A DNA stretch of 64,000 nucleotides from Ashinkailepas kermadecensis (lineage: Eukaryota; Arthropoda; Thecostraca; Neolepadidae): the NCBI GenBank assembly GCA_034440615.1, contig JAOTOM010005060.1:85001-149000 (forward strand). The letters are read 5' to 3'. Position 1 is the stretch's first letter; each line of letters opens with the position of its first letter. Both the position numbers and the translations under genes were made by a program. This document shows positions 31,251 to 43,633 of the stretch, piece by piece. The notes under the pieces were generated by a model. The model did no database searches and was not told the origin of the DNA. It worked only from the letters and a program-made list of their open reading frames with translations.

Positions 31251-32394
31251 TAAGCCTTTGCTGTTATTCCTCAACTGATATCTGTATTTCACTTTCTTTG
31301 TAAATCCCAGTATTGCTAATTGCTGATAAGTGGTGTATGGGAGTGATTGGTGTAAGAGCAAGGTTTTCCTGACTCAGTGTATTTCGGAATGAACATATGT
31401 ATTTGGCAACCAAAATGGGTATTTCATGTTTGATGTAGGTTCTTCATAACCAAGTACTTGCTTGGCTTACTGAGGTTATGGACATTTTATACCTATATTC
31501 AGTATTATTGCACTCACATGCAGAGGGACTACTGGCCAAAAAATTGGAACAGCCCATAACATGAAAGTGCAGTAAGATTGGATGCCAGTGTACATGTAAT
31601 TGCCAAAGTCAGAGGTAGGGCAATCCTGAGCAATGTGTTGAGCATTGTAGATGTGAATGATTATGTGGGATGGGGCTCAGCCTGACTGCAGCTTCCTTCC
31701 CTGTTCAAACATATTTACGAAAGGTACCAGTGTCCACATCAGTGGTGTCACTATGACCACCAGGGAGGAGGGGAATCACTGGTAACATCCCTGCCCATAT
31801 CTTACATCTGTATTAACTAATGTGGTCATCTGCCAACATCTACACATGCGAACTGTTCTGGCATCTTCCAATGTGATCTGAATGAATTTGATATTCATTT
31901 ATTTGCAGTGAAAACATTAAAAAAATATATAAGCATTTCAAGTTGCAGTATTTACATTCAAATAAGCAGTGACTTCACCATGAAAAACATGAAAATCTGT
32001 CAAAAACAGAGACCAGAAAACGTGATTTTGAAAATGTAGATGCATGTTATCCTACCCCTCTCTCCACTGCACCTGGACAAATATGGGAAGTGTTCGGTGT
32101 AATATGGCCATAGAAGCTGATGCATCATAATCCAAAAAAATATGAGAAAAGTGTACAGAAAATGGATTTTTGGTGGGGTGGTAGATATTGAAGAACAATG
32201 GGTAAATTTGTGATTGAGGATGTTTTATGAATTCTTGGAATTTATCTTTCTAATACAATGTTTATGAAAGTGACCAAGATGATGGAACCACTCATTTTGT
32301 GTGAAAATGCTTGCTTTTCAGTTTGTGAGCAAAATTTCACCAAAAAGGGCTTTCTGGTACATAGCATGGCATAAACAGTAATGTTTAAAAAATA
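31251..32394. other. AT-rich non-coding sequence
   Basis: No gene or repeat family is recognisable here. Confidence 0.4.
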
Positions 32395-32770
32395 AAATAC
32401 AAATGCAACCTAGCCTAACCAAACTAACCTCCTTTTGGATAATACAAATTGAAAAGCTAAAAAATTTCCTTTACATTTTCCTACTTAAAAGAAAACAACC
32501 AAACCTAGCCTAACCAAACATAACATGCTTTTGAAGAAAAACAATTCCAAAAATGTTTTCAATTTTTTGTTGATGAATTCTTCATAAATTTTCTAACTTA
32601 AAAAGTCCAAACTAAAGTAACCTAACCAAACCTAACCCATTTCCTTCCTTTATTGAGGACAAATGTGTGTAAGACTTCTCTTGTGAGCACCTTAAATCAC
32701 AATAAAATCAAATAATGTAATATTATTGGAGAAAAAAACTTATCATAGCCTAACCTAATCTACTGATGTT
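32395..32770. repeat. Interspersed CCTAACC/CCTAGCC motifs
   Basis: AACCTAGCCTAACCAAAC, CCTAGCCTAACC, AACCTAACCAAACCTAACCC and AGCCTAACCTAATC occur within 370 bp. They resemble degenerate arthropod-type telomere repeat (TTAGG) on the C-rich strand, but are spaced by unique sequence and do not form an array. Confidence 0.5.
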
Positions 32771-33365
32771 TAATAATTGAAGACGTACTGATGCTTGATC
32801 ACCTAAAACCTACTCATGTTGGATTGCCTAAAACCTACTGATGTTGGGTTGCCTACGGGCTATTGATGCTGGTGTGCCCAAAACCTACAGATGTGATTTC
32901 ATGCATATGTGGCAATACATATATGTGATCGGTAATCTTAATCTTAAATCTTAAGATTAGCGTAACATCGTAATCTTGGCTTATACTTACGGCAGCACAA
33001 AATTACAGGGCACAAAACTATCCGGCATTGCGTTACGCTCGTATGTCTTGTACGCAGCAAGATCGAAACATACATGATGCTACCAATTTGTCATATAAGA
33101 GGGAAAACCCTATGACGTCTTCAAAGAGTGAAGGTAAACTTGTGTGTACCTGCAAAGTAAAGCTATCTTGGCTTCGGCTTCGAGTCAATGCGTCAGTCGG
33201 CGCGTTGAGTCGGTGCGCGACTGGGCTACGCTGTGTTTATTTGGAGCCCAAACTATAATTTTGGGACCCAGCGCAACTTTTCGGGGTTCTAGCGCGATTC
33301 TTCGGATCCGGCCCAGGGCGAGCAGAGCAATCACCAGCCCTAGTTAGAGACTCCTGAAATATCGG
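32771..33365. other. Non-coding stretch with a short imperfect repeat
   Basis: CCTAAAACCTACTGATGTTG-type units of about 28-30 bp recur three to four times at 32800-32895. The remainder has nothing recognisable. Confidence 0.5.
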
Positions 33366-33386
33366 TGGGGGGGGGGGGGGGGGGGC
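33366..33386. repeat. Poly-G run
   Basis: About 20 consecutive G. Length is likely to be unreliable in any assembly. Confidence 0.85.
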
Positions 33387-35689
33387 GAAGGCTAAGGCTC
33401 ACTCTGTATCAGGGCAGGGGAGTGAGCCAGGCATAGGGCAGCTCTTTTTCTTCTCTCACTCCTTCTCCCCCACCCACCCGGACGTGGTATTGCATCTGAT
33501 TCCACCTTTAAAATCCCCGTCAAGCAGATGCTTAAAGCTGCTTAAAGCCACTTGCCCGTGAAAAAAGCCGAGCTGACAAGGTCCTGTAGAATACAATTTA
33601 GCAGGAATTACTATGTTAAGCTTAGTTCTGAAATAAGTATTCGATATCGAAACATAAAGGGTGCGATTGAGCATCAAGGCACATGCCTCTCGAACAATAT
33701 TTGCTCTGCCACGAGTACCACTACAGGTGGCGCTGTCCTCCGTCTGCACGTGTATAGGTGGCGTAGTGAGTAGATTGGTTGAGTCACGTACATGTGCATT
33801 ACTTGCAGGCAGGCGCGAGCAGGCAGGCAGGCGCATCCGGGCGCAAGCACTTCTTGGAAGCTTATTTCCTTTCCTGAAAAGAACAGATACAGTTTGGAGA
33901 TCCATGCTACAAACGTGGTACCTACCATGGTGCTGCCGGATTCAGGGCAGGAGGCAGCACTTTTGTTCACTTCCTCGGATCCAAAGGACCATTTCCCGCA
34001 TACCGTTTGCTGTGTAGGCATTTCAGGTGGAGTGATGAAGGCTGTCTCCCCCATGGGAGGCCTCTTGACATGTTAGCTGTGAGGAATTAGCCGCCACAGT
34101 GAGCTATCTGGCACCTATTCCTCTCGCAATGCATCAACATATAGTGGGAACAGCATACTGCTCCCTCTATATGTTCGAAATAATATATTGTTTCGAAGAG
34201 CCACCGCGTTAATCCAGTGAAAATGCCATCTCATTGGCTTTCTGAACCATTAATTTATTCAGTAGGCTCGTTTGCAGCAGGAAATTTGTTAGTTCTAATG
34301 GCGGAAAATAAAAAAGTATGCTTATCATTCCCGAAAATCCTCGATTTCCGTGAACAGGAGTTCAAAAAGGAAGTACGCATTATAATTGCACGGTTGCTCG
34401 AAAACTAAAAGAAATCGAGACATTGGCAATTATGCGTTTCGACACTAAACGATTGGAGCTGATCTACGTGTATCCTTCCAATGGATCCGCCAGATAGCCG
34501 ACCCCCAGCTAAAAAGCCTTCGACGAGTTTCTGCCTGGTGATCTTCAAGTTCGAAGTCGCATATCGTCCTCCGCCGCGTTGTTCAGTGCCATTGGAGGCT
34601 GCCGAAGGCGGCCAACCACGGCTCAGAGCGACGTGGCGATAGAGTGGCTTGTGAAGCCGTCAGAGGATCTCTCAGAGAATGACCAGCATGGTCGTTGCCG
34701 CCACTGAGTACGGTGGGTACATGTGCCCAGCAGGTTGCTGGGCGGCTGGATATACACCCAGCATCTTTCCGAGCCAGCACTCTCGGAATGATATATATAT
34801 TTTGTGAAAAACGAACCTTAAAAGGTTTGACACGTTCTAAAAAACAAACGATTGAATGGTAGCCGCTAAGGCTGCACAATGTGCCGCATTTTTGGCACCA
34901 TGGCAGCAATCAAGGTATGCAGCCAGACCTTGGAATCTGGTATAGTCTGGACCACAGTTCTCTGCACTATGTGCCTGGGATCTAACCCTATGATCCATAT
35001 TGGGTGCGCCTAAAAAGATTATGTTTCATGTTCGACATTTCGCACATTGGGAATCTTCAGCAAGTTCCCGGAAGATAATGGACACGGAGAGGAGCTGCAG
35101 TGTACTCCGTCGTCCTACAGCGTGGCTGATGAACACCATGACGCAGAAGCGTCTGGGCAGGGTTGCAGTGCTCCACGCGCATCGTGAAATGGTGAGACGG
35201 GTGGAGCCCAGGGGTTCGGCGGCGGATTTTGCGTCACTGAACGATGGCCGCAGCACGCCTTTCTGCAAGTTCTAATGGCACGGACCAGGTGAGCCAAGTC
35301 TATCACATGCACAAGTCCTCAAAGCTTAAAGCTCCGTTTATGACTTCTTGTGTCACGTTCGACGATTCATTTTCCCTGATGTAGCTCATCATTAGCCTGA
35401 ATGCGAGTGGCCGGTGTTGTGCAAATGCGAAATTGCGTGGCGTTGCCGGAAGATCATAATGTATTATGGTAATAAGTTGTTTGCATGTGATCTTACTCGC
35501 ATTGTCGCGTGTTGACTGTGGTTTCATTCGAATGGCACATGATGCTCTGTATGACCGGGTCCGAGCTAGCACTCACTTCGTGTTGTTGCTATGGTATGTT
35601 TACACAGGATATATGCATGGCAGACTCGTGGCGGGTTTCCGTGGAGAGAAAGAAAAAATAATTTAGAAAAGGTTTTTATTAAAAATTTT
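33387..35689. other. Non-coding stretch
   Basis: No supported gene. Open frames of 90-150 codons at 33456-34054 overlap on both strands and show no family features. GGCAGGCAGGC-type simple sequence lies near 33810-33840. Confidence 0.4.
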
Positions 35690-35856
35690 TAAAATAAAAA
35701 AAAAAAAAAAAAAAAAAAAAAGAGGGAAAAAAAAAAGAAATTGTGGGGTGTGGGGGGGGATAGGGGGGGGGGGGGGGGGGGGGAAAAAAAATAAAAAATT
35801 TATAAATAAAAAAAAAAAATAAAAAAAAAAAAAAATAAAAAAATATAAAAAAAAAA

Positions 35857-35895
<39 letters not shown>

Positions 35896-35952
35896 AAAAA
35901 AAAAAAAGGGGGGGGGGTTTTTTGAAAAAGGAAAAATTTTTATTTTTTTTTG
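35690..35952. repeat. Low-complexity A/G block, probable assembly or read artefact
   Basis: The block consists almost only of A runs broken by single T, plus runs of up to about 20 G, and nearly lacks C. It changes abruptly into ordinary GC-rich sequence at about 35955. This looks like erroneous or gap-filling sequence, not a natural microsatellite. Confidence 0.6.
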
Positions 35953-38434
35953 TCCTCAGTCGACAGGTGACCCCGGCCGGGTCAGACGCCGACTCCGCCC
36001 GCAGCCTGGGTGGCCGAGTGACAGTAGATACGGCTACAGTCCTCTGTAGATGTCTCTAGCTGTCTGTCTGCGGGCTGTAGCGGTCTCCCCGTGTGAGGCA
36101 GCGCGGCCAGGTGGCTGCTGTACAGCAAATGGTCACATTTCCTAGGTGATCAGTGCACAGTGACGTGCCGAAGAACAGAACAAAAGGAATATCCCCCACC
36201 GAGAAGTGGTGAGGCCCAAAAGATAGCGTCAAGGCTCGGAAAATTTGTGCCGGGGCCCCAACAATCGCGCTGGGTTCCCAAAAACGGTGCCGGGCGCCCA
36301 AAAAAAACCCGCCGGGGCTGAAGAATATCAGGCCTGCATGAGGGAATTGAAATTGATTCACTCTATTCGTTCAGAATGGAGCCTTTAAACGGGGGGAGGG
36401 GAGGGGTTGAAATCCGGTGACTTAGGAACCATGGCTGCAGGTTGGACCATCCACAGTAAAAATGAGGTGTTATGATTTGTATTTGTTATTTTTCATTATA
36501 TTTTAATTTAAGACGAGATGAACCACTTGAAAATAGAGGTTGAAATCGGGTGACATTAAAAAAATGACACCATTTTTTTTCCAAATTCAGGTTAAGCCTC
36601 CTTGAAGTCCATTTCTCCGTGACGTAAGTATTGCTAGTACTGAAGTGTCTGAAAATAAATGCATCGCTGTGCTGCCTAATCTACGATGTTGCGTCGTTGG
36701 CTTCGTATTTCAGCTGTTGGTGGGAAGGAAGCCTAATCGATTTGAAAACTGATTTTTGTCAGTATTTCAGCTTTCTTCCTGACCGATTTCAATTTTGTTT
36801 TCTAGGAAGTTCGATATCAGGAGAAAACTTGGCCATCAACCACATTATCACACGATACTGTTTTCGACAATGTACTTCTTCCTGACCGATTGCGATCGAC
36901 TTTCAATAGTTTTTTGCTGCCAGAAAAAAGCGCATCTCATATACTCGCAAATATGACTTACTTCTTGCTGATGGCAGATTTTCTCCAACTGGCAATATAG
37001 CTTGGAATAGAGATGTAAGAAACACAGATTTATCTATGCTCAGCCCCAACTCAGCTCAGTCAAAGAGCAAAAATACACGATATGTTCACAGCCGAAGCAT
37101 ACTCTAGCCAGAGCAATCGTGTACCGGGTGCCAAAGTTGCACCCATAAACTCAATTATTGCTTCTCTACCACGGACTTATTGACAATAACTACGTTTCGA
37201 CCGCGATCAGTTGGCAAGTGGAAGTTCTCAGTTCCAGCGGCTTTGGTTTCCGTGGCGAGCTGTGAAGGCACCCGCGAACATGACGGGGGGAATGTAGTGT
37301 TATCTGCATAGGAAGAATCTGCAGTGTATAAGAACCTACAGTGCAATGATAAGTTGTACATGACGCAATCATTCAAAGGCACTTTCTAATAATCCGCTAT
37401 CTTCACCAAGGTCTCTAGACCCTGATGAACATAATGCAATGCGATAACAACATAAGAGCCTATTCGCAACTCGAATGCTGTTGTCGGTCGAAAAAATAGC
37501 ACCAAGCAATGCCTGATGACGAACTGCGGCTTCGCATTCTTTCTTGGCTTTGTTTGTGAACTATCCTTGACAAATATTTCACAACAATTCACAACTTAGA
37601 AGTTCCACTTTACTCCTTCTTCGGATAAAAACTCATTTAGTTAGAGGATTTTTGCTTAGTAATTTAGTCATTCCGGAAAATTAAAGGTCTCCTTCGCAGC
37701 CAATCAATACAAATCTTTCTTGCACTATAGCATCAGATGATACTCCATTGCTACGCGATGTGGTCCATCATCACTTGAACTTTGATGCGCTTTTATTCGC
37801 CATATTGTATGCTTTGTGAAGATGCAGTTTTATCTCTTAGCAACTTTTTTTTTGTTCCAGGATCTATGGTTAGATTGTATCACTCTAGCCATACGTCTGC
37901 AACAACTCATCCCTACCATGAGGAAATATATCGTAAGTGACATTGCATCAGATGTCGCTTTCTACAAGGAAAACGAAGTTTCGTTTACAGCAAGGTAACC
38001 AACAATGTCCATTCTTGTATGATTAAGCATCATTTGGTCGTGAAGTCTTTTGTCATATATATATTCAAACCGGTGAAATATTGCACGTTCCCGACAATTT
38101 GCATCCGGTAGCCCGGGTCCCACCCACCGTGCCGCCCGGGTCCCACCCACCGTGCCGCCCCGGTACCAGCCACCGGCCGAAGTGTGCGCGACGAGCTGAC
38201 ATCACTTCGCTTGCAGACCTTTGCAGCTGTGCCGGCCGCTTACCAGCTCGCACCGCTCGAACAGTTCCCAATCCCGCGGCCCGCCGGCGAAACAGTGTGG
38301 GCGGCGCCGATCAGCAGATTGCATAATGTGCGTCGTGAACCACCCACTAAAAAAGAATGATGGTGCGGGTTGAGTTTCCAACCTGAGTGCTGACATGCGG
38401 CCACCGGCCTACGATGCTGTCGGGCAGGACTGAC
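35953..38434. other. Non-coding stretch
   Basis: No supported gene. At 38108-38160 a 24-bp motif (GGGTCCCACCCACCGTGCCG) occurs twice in tandem. A series of short GGGCCCCAA-type motifs at 36230-36320 recalls 33240-33310. Confidence 0.4.
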
Positions 38435-38436
38435 GC

Positions 38437-38517
38437 GAACCTGACCGGGTGAATGTAGGGGTAAGATGCTCGTCTCGCAATCGAAAGATCGTGGGTTCGA
38501 ATCTCACCTCCGCGTCG
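38437..38517 (+). repeat. tRNA-like SINE head
   Basis: GTAGGGGTAAGATGCTCGTC, an anticodon-arm-like stretch and B box GGTTCGAATCTCAC follow the layout of an Arg/Ala-type tRNA. The acceptor stem does not pair convincingly, so a tRNA-derived SINE is more likely than a working gene. It is unrelated to the SINE pair at 2168 and 14868. Confidence 0.5.
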
Positions 38518-40064
38518 CAGTGGCGTCGGCAGCGTCCACACACGATCGGCTCCGAGACGGTGCAGAGCGCACCTACAAAACGCCGCTGCATGGGCGCGGC
38601 AGCTGACGACAGCTGTCGCAACAGTGAAGCAAGTCCAGTTGGGTGTAATCCCATGGAAAGGTCATGGAGCAGAGAATGCAATGGCGATATGTCATCGATA
38701 AGGATGCACGGTAGGCAGGTATGTGTTCATAGATGCATGATATGAAGGATCGCATTATATTCAGTTCAGGTCAAGGTTAGACATGCTATTTATAGCTAAG
38801 TCTGTTTCAGCTGGATATTGGTACGAAGGTGGTATGTTTGCATAAAGTTTCAGGATCACATTGACCCATGGAAAGAAAGATAGTGATACATTTAATATAG
38901 CCGGAACAGAATTGCGTTTCTGTTTTGCAAGACTATTTGATCATGCTTAGCAACTCCCGTGCGTAATTATTATACCTGATCTAAGCTGGCCTTAACCTAA
39001 CAATGGGGAAATGCGAAATCACCAGATATCAAGGTGTGGTCCCTGACAGAACGTGCCGCAAGATAATGGCACACCTTTCTCCGAAAGGACCCCTATCGGA
39101 GACGTGTCTGGTGGGCTTTGACCTCAGACGACCTTGCCCTCACTGTACCAATAGAAGATGTTAGTTGACATACGTTCGGCCATTGCGTTCTACATAATTG
39201 CACTGCACATGACCAATGAAGGCGTTCTTTTGTCCGTTATTTTTTGTGTCACTACCAACGCCTGAAGAGCTACGTCAAAATGCATAGCCTAACCTTATAC
39301 GAACTCCCATTTACTAGGGAAATATCAAGCAGGCTCAAAGGTGTGATGCCACGGCTTCCAATAAAGTGGCACAACAGGTTAGTACAGCCATGTGTGTAAC
39401 CACTGGGGGGCTGGGGGACATGTCCGTCCCCCACAAATTCTGAAAAGTGGCGATTTGTCCGCCTCAATTTTTTCCGTGTCCCCCCCCCCCCAAGCCTCAT
39501 GTACCTGAGTATGATCGTCGCAAGATTATACTTAATCATTTATAAGGTAAAAATATATATGCAAGAGAATCACCAAAAGTACTAGAAGCCGATCTAGCCA
39601 ATGAACGGGCTTCACAGCTATCTGTCGTCACAAAATCTCCGAATGGTAAATCAGCAAACGTTAGAAACTTCTGCTTCCAGACCATTTTTGACTGACATTA
39701 ACCTTGACCATCTTGTGTTTTCACTTGGGTGGAAAATTGCGCTTTGCGAGGCAACAAATTTGCATTATCGCAAGGCTTTATAGTCTTAGGTTGCATTCCC
39801 CTGCGCATATATTGATATATCTTGAACAAACGTGACGCTGGGTGTCCTTGGGTATCTTCAAGACCATGGAGGGGAGTCATGGGCTGCCTTAAGCAAGTAC
39901 GTCAAGTTAACGTCGTATTCGTATACAGCGACGTGTTCGCCAGAGGCGTATTTGTATTGGCATCGGCATTCAGCGACGGGTTTATGATTGTTCGAATCAA
40001 TTACCACAAATGCTTCTGCTTGCACTGATCACGCTGGAAGCAACTACATAGGTCTCATATTACC
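38518..40064. other. Non-coding stretch
   Basis: No gene is recognisable. At 39403-39495 G-rich and C-rich blocks (GGGGGACATGTCC, then a run of C) look like part of a decayed DNA transposon related to the pieces near 41630 and 57280. Confidence 0.4.
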
Positions 40065-41476
40065 ACTTTAACGGTCAAGGTCCAACGCAAACCGGTTTCT
40101 TCGGTTGCCTCCCCATTTTTTTTATTTCACCCAAACCTGCCCAAATCTGGTATCAAGCAATAGCCTGTGGTGAACCATCGTGTAACATTTCAAACCGGTA
40201 CATGTCAAGGTCAGCCTTCTAGGTCAAAGGTTACCTTGATTTGTTAGATCGCGATATCGAAGCGATATCGACCGAACGCGAGGTTCGGTTGATATCGCTT
40301 CAATTTCCATCTAATGGGTGTCATTCGACGTGGCTAGTTATGCGGTATCAGAAAGCTAAGCAATCGAATTCTTTTTCAAGGGCAAAGGCCAAGCTGATCA
40401 TTCGGTCCGCCCAATTTTGTTTTCGTTTCGCTCAAACCCATCCAAATCTGGTATCAAGCAATAACCAGTGGTGAACGCTCGAGTAACATTTCAAACCGGG
40501 ACATGTCAGGGTGAAGGGTTTGATTGAGTTCTTTGATGACCTCGCGTTTCGTCGCTATGGCTTCAATTTGCAGGAAATGGATGTCATTCGACGTCGCTTG
40601 TTATGCGGTATCAGAAAGTTGATAATTCGAAATCATCACGACAAGTAAAAATTCAAGCTGAATTCTTCGGTCGCCTCACACTTTTTTCGTTTTCGCCAAA
40701 GCCTACCCAGATCCACTATCAAGCGATAGCCCATGGTGAACCCTCGAGCAACATTTTGAAACTGGGATATATCAAGGTCAAACCTTAAGGTCAAAGACTA
40801 GTTTGAATTCTTCGAAGTCCTCGCGATTCGTCGCTATGAGTTCAATTTGCACAAAGTGGGTATGATTCGACGTGGAGTGTGCCGTATTATAATGCTACCA
40901 ATTGGAACTAATGTCAAAGGTCAAAGGTCAAACCGATTTCTTTGGTCGCCTCGTATTTTTTTCTTCGCCCTAACCTATCCACATCTGGTATTAAGCAATA
41001 GCCCGTGGTGCACGTCGAGTAACATTTCAAACCGGAACATGTCAATGTCAAACCACAATATCGACGGTTAGCTTAAATTGCTCGAAGTCCTCGCGCCTCG
41101 TCGCTATGCCTTCAATTTTCATCAAGGGGAGTCATTCGACGTGCCGTGAGGTACTCTAGCAAACTGTTCAGAAATCACGTTAACTTTCAAGGTCAATGGT
41201 CGAGCTCATTTCTTCGGTCGCCCCGCGTTTCTTCGTTTTCTCCCAAAGCTACCCATGTTTGGTATCAAGAGATAGCTCGTGGGCAACCCTCGAGCAACAT
41301 TTCAAACCGGGACAGGTCAGGTCAAGCCTCAGGTCAAGGTTAGTTTTAATTTTTCAAAGTCCTCGCGTTTCGTCGCTGTGGCTTCAATTTGCATTATGTG
41401 GGTGTCATTCGACGTGGCTTGCTGTACGGTATCAAAATGTTGAGATTTCGAAATAATGTAAAAGGTGTCGAAGGTC
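40065..41476. repeat. ~270-bp satellite-like tandem repeat, about five units
   Basis: The blocks TTCTTCGGTCGCCTC, CAAATCTGGTATCAAGCAAT, ACATTTCAAACCGGGACATG, CTCGCGTTTCGTCGCTATGG and GTCATTCGACGTGGC recur in this order. The spacing of the first block is about 298, 267, 270 and 270 bp. Units differ by many substitutions. Almost every unit carries several AGGTCA motifs. Confidence 0.85.
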
Positions 41477-42090
41477 CGCTGTGTGTACAATGATTGAGTG
41501 TAATAGGAATAGGAGGATCAAATCTGTTCTTGTTTAGTGGATTTTCTGGCTGAAAGAAATTCGAGCGGGTACACTGGAACCTTTTCAGAGGGGCGCCTTT
41601 TCCCGGCTTGAGGGACGCCACCTTCCACGAGGGGGGCACATGCCCTCAATACCACACCCGTTATCCACCCTGGATGTCATCGCATCTAAATGTAACTATG
41701 TCAAATCTGAAAACGAGACATTGAAAAAGAAGGGGCTGAATTCCAAGGATTTTTGTTTGGGGGTGGGGGTGGGTGGGGGGGGACGGAGCTACCCCTCTAT
41801 CCTGTCCAAGCTTACCGCGTCCCTGGTATGTCCCCCCCCCGTCCCCCAATTTCGAAACCCATGAGTGCGGCAGCGTGACCGACCACACGGGGAATCGTAT
41901 CAATCCTCTACCTGGTGTCGGCCGGAGTTCACGCACTAAGAACACACAGCTCTTCGAAGTCAGTGAGGAATGATCGGCTCTCCACGTCCTGTCGTTGCTT
42001 TCTGTGGGAAGCAATAGCTGCTGCAACAGCTGTGCCGCTGTGCCGAGGACGCTGGACCGCACGACGAACGGCTCTCACTCGATCACGCGC
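41477..42090. other. Non-coding stretch with G-rich and C-rich runs
   Basis: It holds the pieces GGGGGGCACATGCCCTC (41630s) and a G-run/C-run pair (41760-41860) like those of decayed DNA transposons. There is no gene. Confidence 0.4.
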
Positions 42091-42241
42091 CGAGGAGCAC
42101 TGTCTCAGGAGCTCCCACGCTGCCCGCCGAGGAACACTGTCTCAGGAGCTCCCACGCTGCCCGCCGAGGAACACTGTCTCATGAGCTCCCACGCTGCCCG
42201 CCGAGGAGCACTGTCTCAGGAGCTCCCACGCTGCCCGCCGT
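42091..42241 (+). repeat. 37-bp tandem repeat, four units
   Basis: The unit is GAGGAGCACTGTCTCAGGAG plus CTCCCACGCTGCCCGCC, with one to three differences between units. Confidence 0.9.
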
Positions 42242-43016
42242 CCCACTTGGCCGTCGCCACTGGCCGCATCAGCGGAAACATAACCTACGCCGACACAATT
42301 TGAGTTCGTTGTGGGCAGCAATGCAGAGCCGCGGTTCAACACTCAGTTGGGTATGCAAGAGTAGTGGTGTGAGGAGCCCAGCGCGCGCATTACCCGGAAC
42401 GCCGGGCCCTCCCTCCGAGAGCCTTCACGGGCGGTGTGGCCGAGGTTGCACAGCTCAATCTCGCACTCGTCCGGGCGGCGCCGCTATGCACAAATAGACC
42501 GCGCGGCCGCCCAAGCTGTCGCAGGCAACGCTTTAATGTCAGTGTAACTGAAGCGGCGCCGGCACGTCCGGAAGCGCGCCGCGTGATGAACAGCTCCCGA
42601 CGCGTGCGGTTTCTCCGGGAACACGCTGGAAAGTGAACGAGTGCAGACAGTTACGGCTCACCCGCCGCCGCCCAGCTCAAGGCTGGCCAGCTCTGCGGGC
42701 TGTGGCCGAGCCCGCTGCGCCTGCAGAGCACGCTGCGCGGCATGCTCCGTCCCCCGTTCCCACGCGGAGACCGTCGCTCGCCAGCGGTCCCCGGTGCAGA
42801 ATGGCCCCCCCCCCCCCCCCCCCCCCACCTCCCACCACTCATCACACACCGGACACTGTAAGTATGCGCTTCGCTGATCCGATAAGTAACGAATTAGAGC
42901 TGATGGAATGCTCATCTCACCGACCGAGCATAAATCGTACGAACCGCGGGTGTACACCGTGCAGCAGCAGGGGAAGGAGGTCTACTGGGTTAGCCGACCG
43001 CCTCCCCCCCCCTCAC
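42242..43016. other. GC-rich stretch with a strong plus-strand splice donor
   Basis: The sequence is CpG-rich from about 42360. A C run lies at 42799-42826. ACT-GTAAGTAT at 42857 is an excellent donor, so a plus-strand exon could end there, but I cannot identify it. The proline run in the open frame comes from the C run. Confidence 0.3.
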
Positions 43017-43238
43017 CTTCCGCCCGGACCACCACACACCAGGTGATGTCGGACAGACCTGACTGCTCCACCCTGCCCACTGTATAACTGGCTCCAGCCG
43101 CCAGCAAGCTCGGAGCACCTGTCACATCACTGGTGTACATGATCTGCCGCCACGGCGATATTACGAAGCGCTTTGGAGGAAATCGTGTGGACGGGGCACA
43201 CAAAGTCGCACACATTGAGAGTGGGCGTTCGTTTCCTA
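43017..43238 (-). other. Exon-like segment on the minus strand, unassigned
   Basis: An open frame reads RFVISPWRQIMYTSDVTGAP, then SLLAAGASYTVGRVEQSG and LSDITWCVVVRAE, ending at a GTGAGG donor (43016-43011 on the minus strand). A CATAG acceptor is possible at about 43239. Composition looks protein-like, but I do not recognise a family. Confidence 0.3.
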
Positions 43239-43629
43239 TGCGTGCCAATACCAAGTGTGGAAGGTTGTCTGGATGTAGTTGCTTCAGAGTTGTATGATGA
43301 AATGAGCTCTATCCATGAACCAAGACATCACAAGAAATAGGTACTTGCGCGACGTGTAGGGATGATTGGTTGCGTTGTACGCTTGTGCAATGATGAGTTG
43401 CGATGTGCTGCATTGGAGTATCCGTAGCGATGAGTCTAAGGTCATTTCTTCATGTAGATGTCAATTTAGTACATTTTGGGGCTTGACCCCCCTTCAAATG
43501 CTGGCTTTGCCCCAAATAATTTCAATTTTAATATAGGACTTCATGACCGTCCTGTCTCCCCCCCCCCCCCCCCCCCCCCCCACCCCCAATTAATTTCGAC
43601 CTTCATGTATCCCTAAATGATTTTCAGAA
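43239..43629. other. Non-coding stretch
   Basis: Nothing beyond a C run at 43559-43580 and a GGGGCTTGACCCCCC piece near 43480. Confidence 0.4.
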
Positions 43630-43633
43630 ATCG

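Noticed and set aside
38437..38517. Functional tRNA-Arg or tRNA-Ala gene
   Set aside because: The D arm and acceptor stem do not pair properly; only the B box and anticodon-arm region look tRNA-like.
42633..43046. Proline-rich protein around 42800
   Set aside because: The proline run comes from a poly-C tract of uncertain length, and the rest has no family match.
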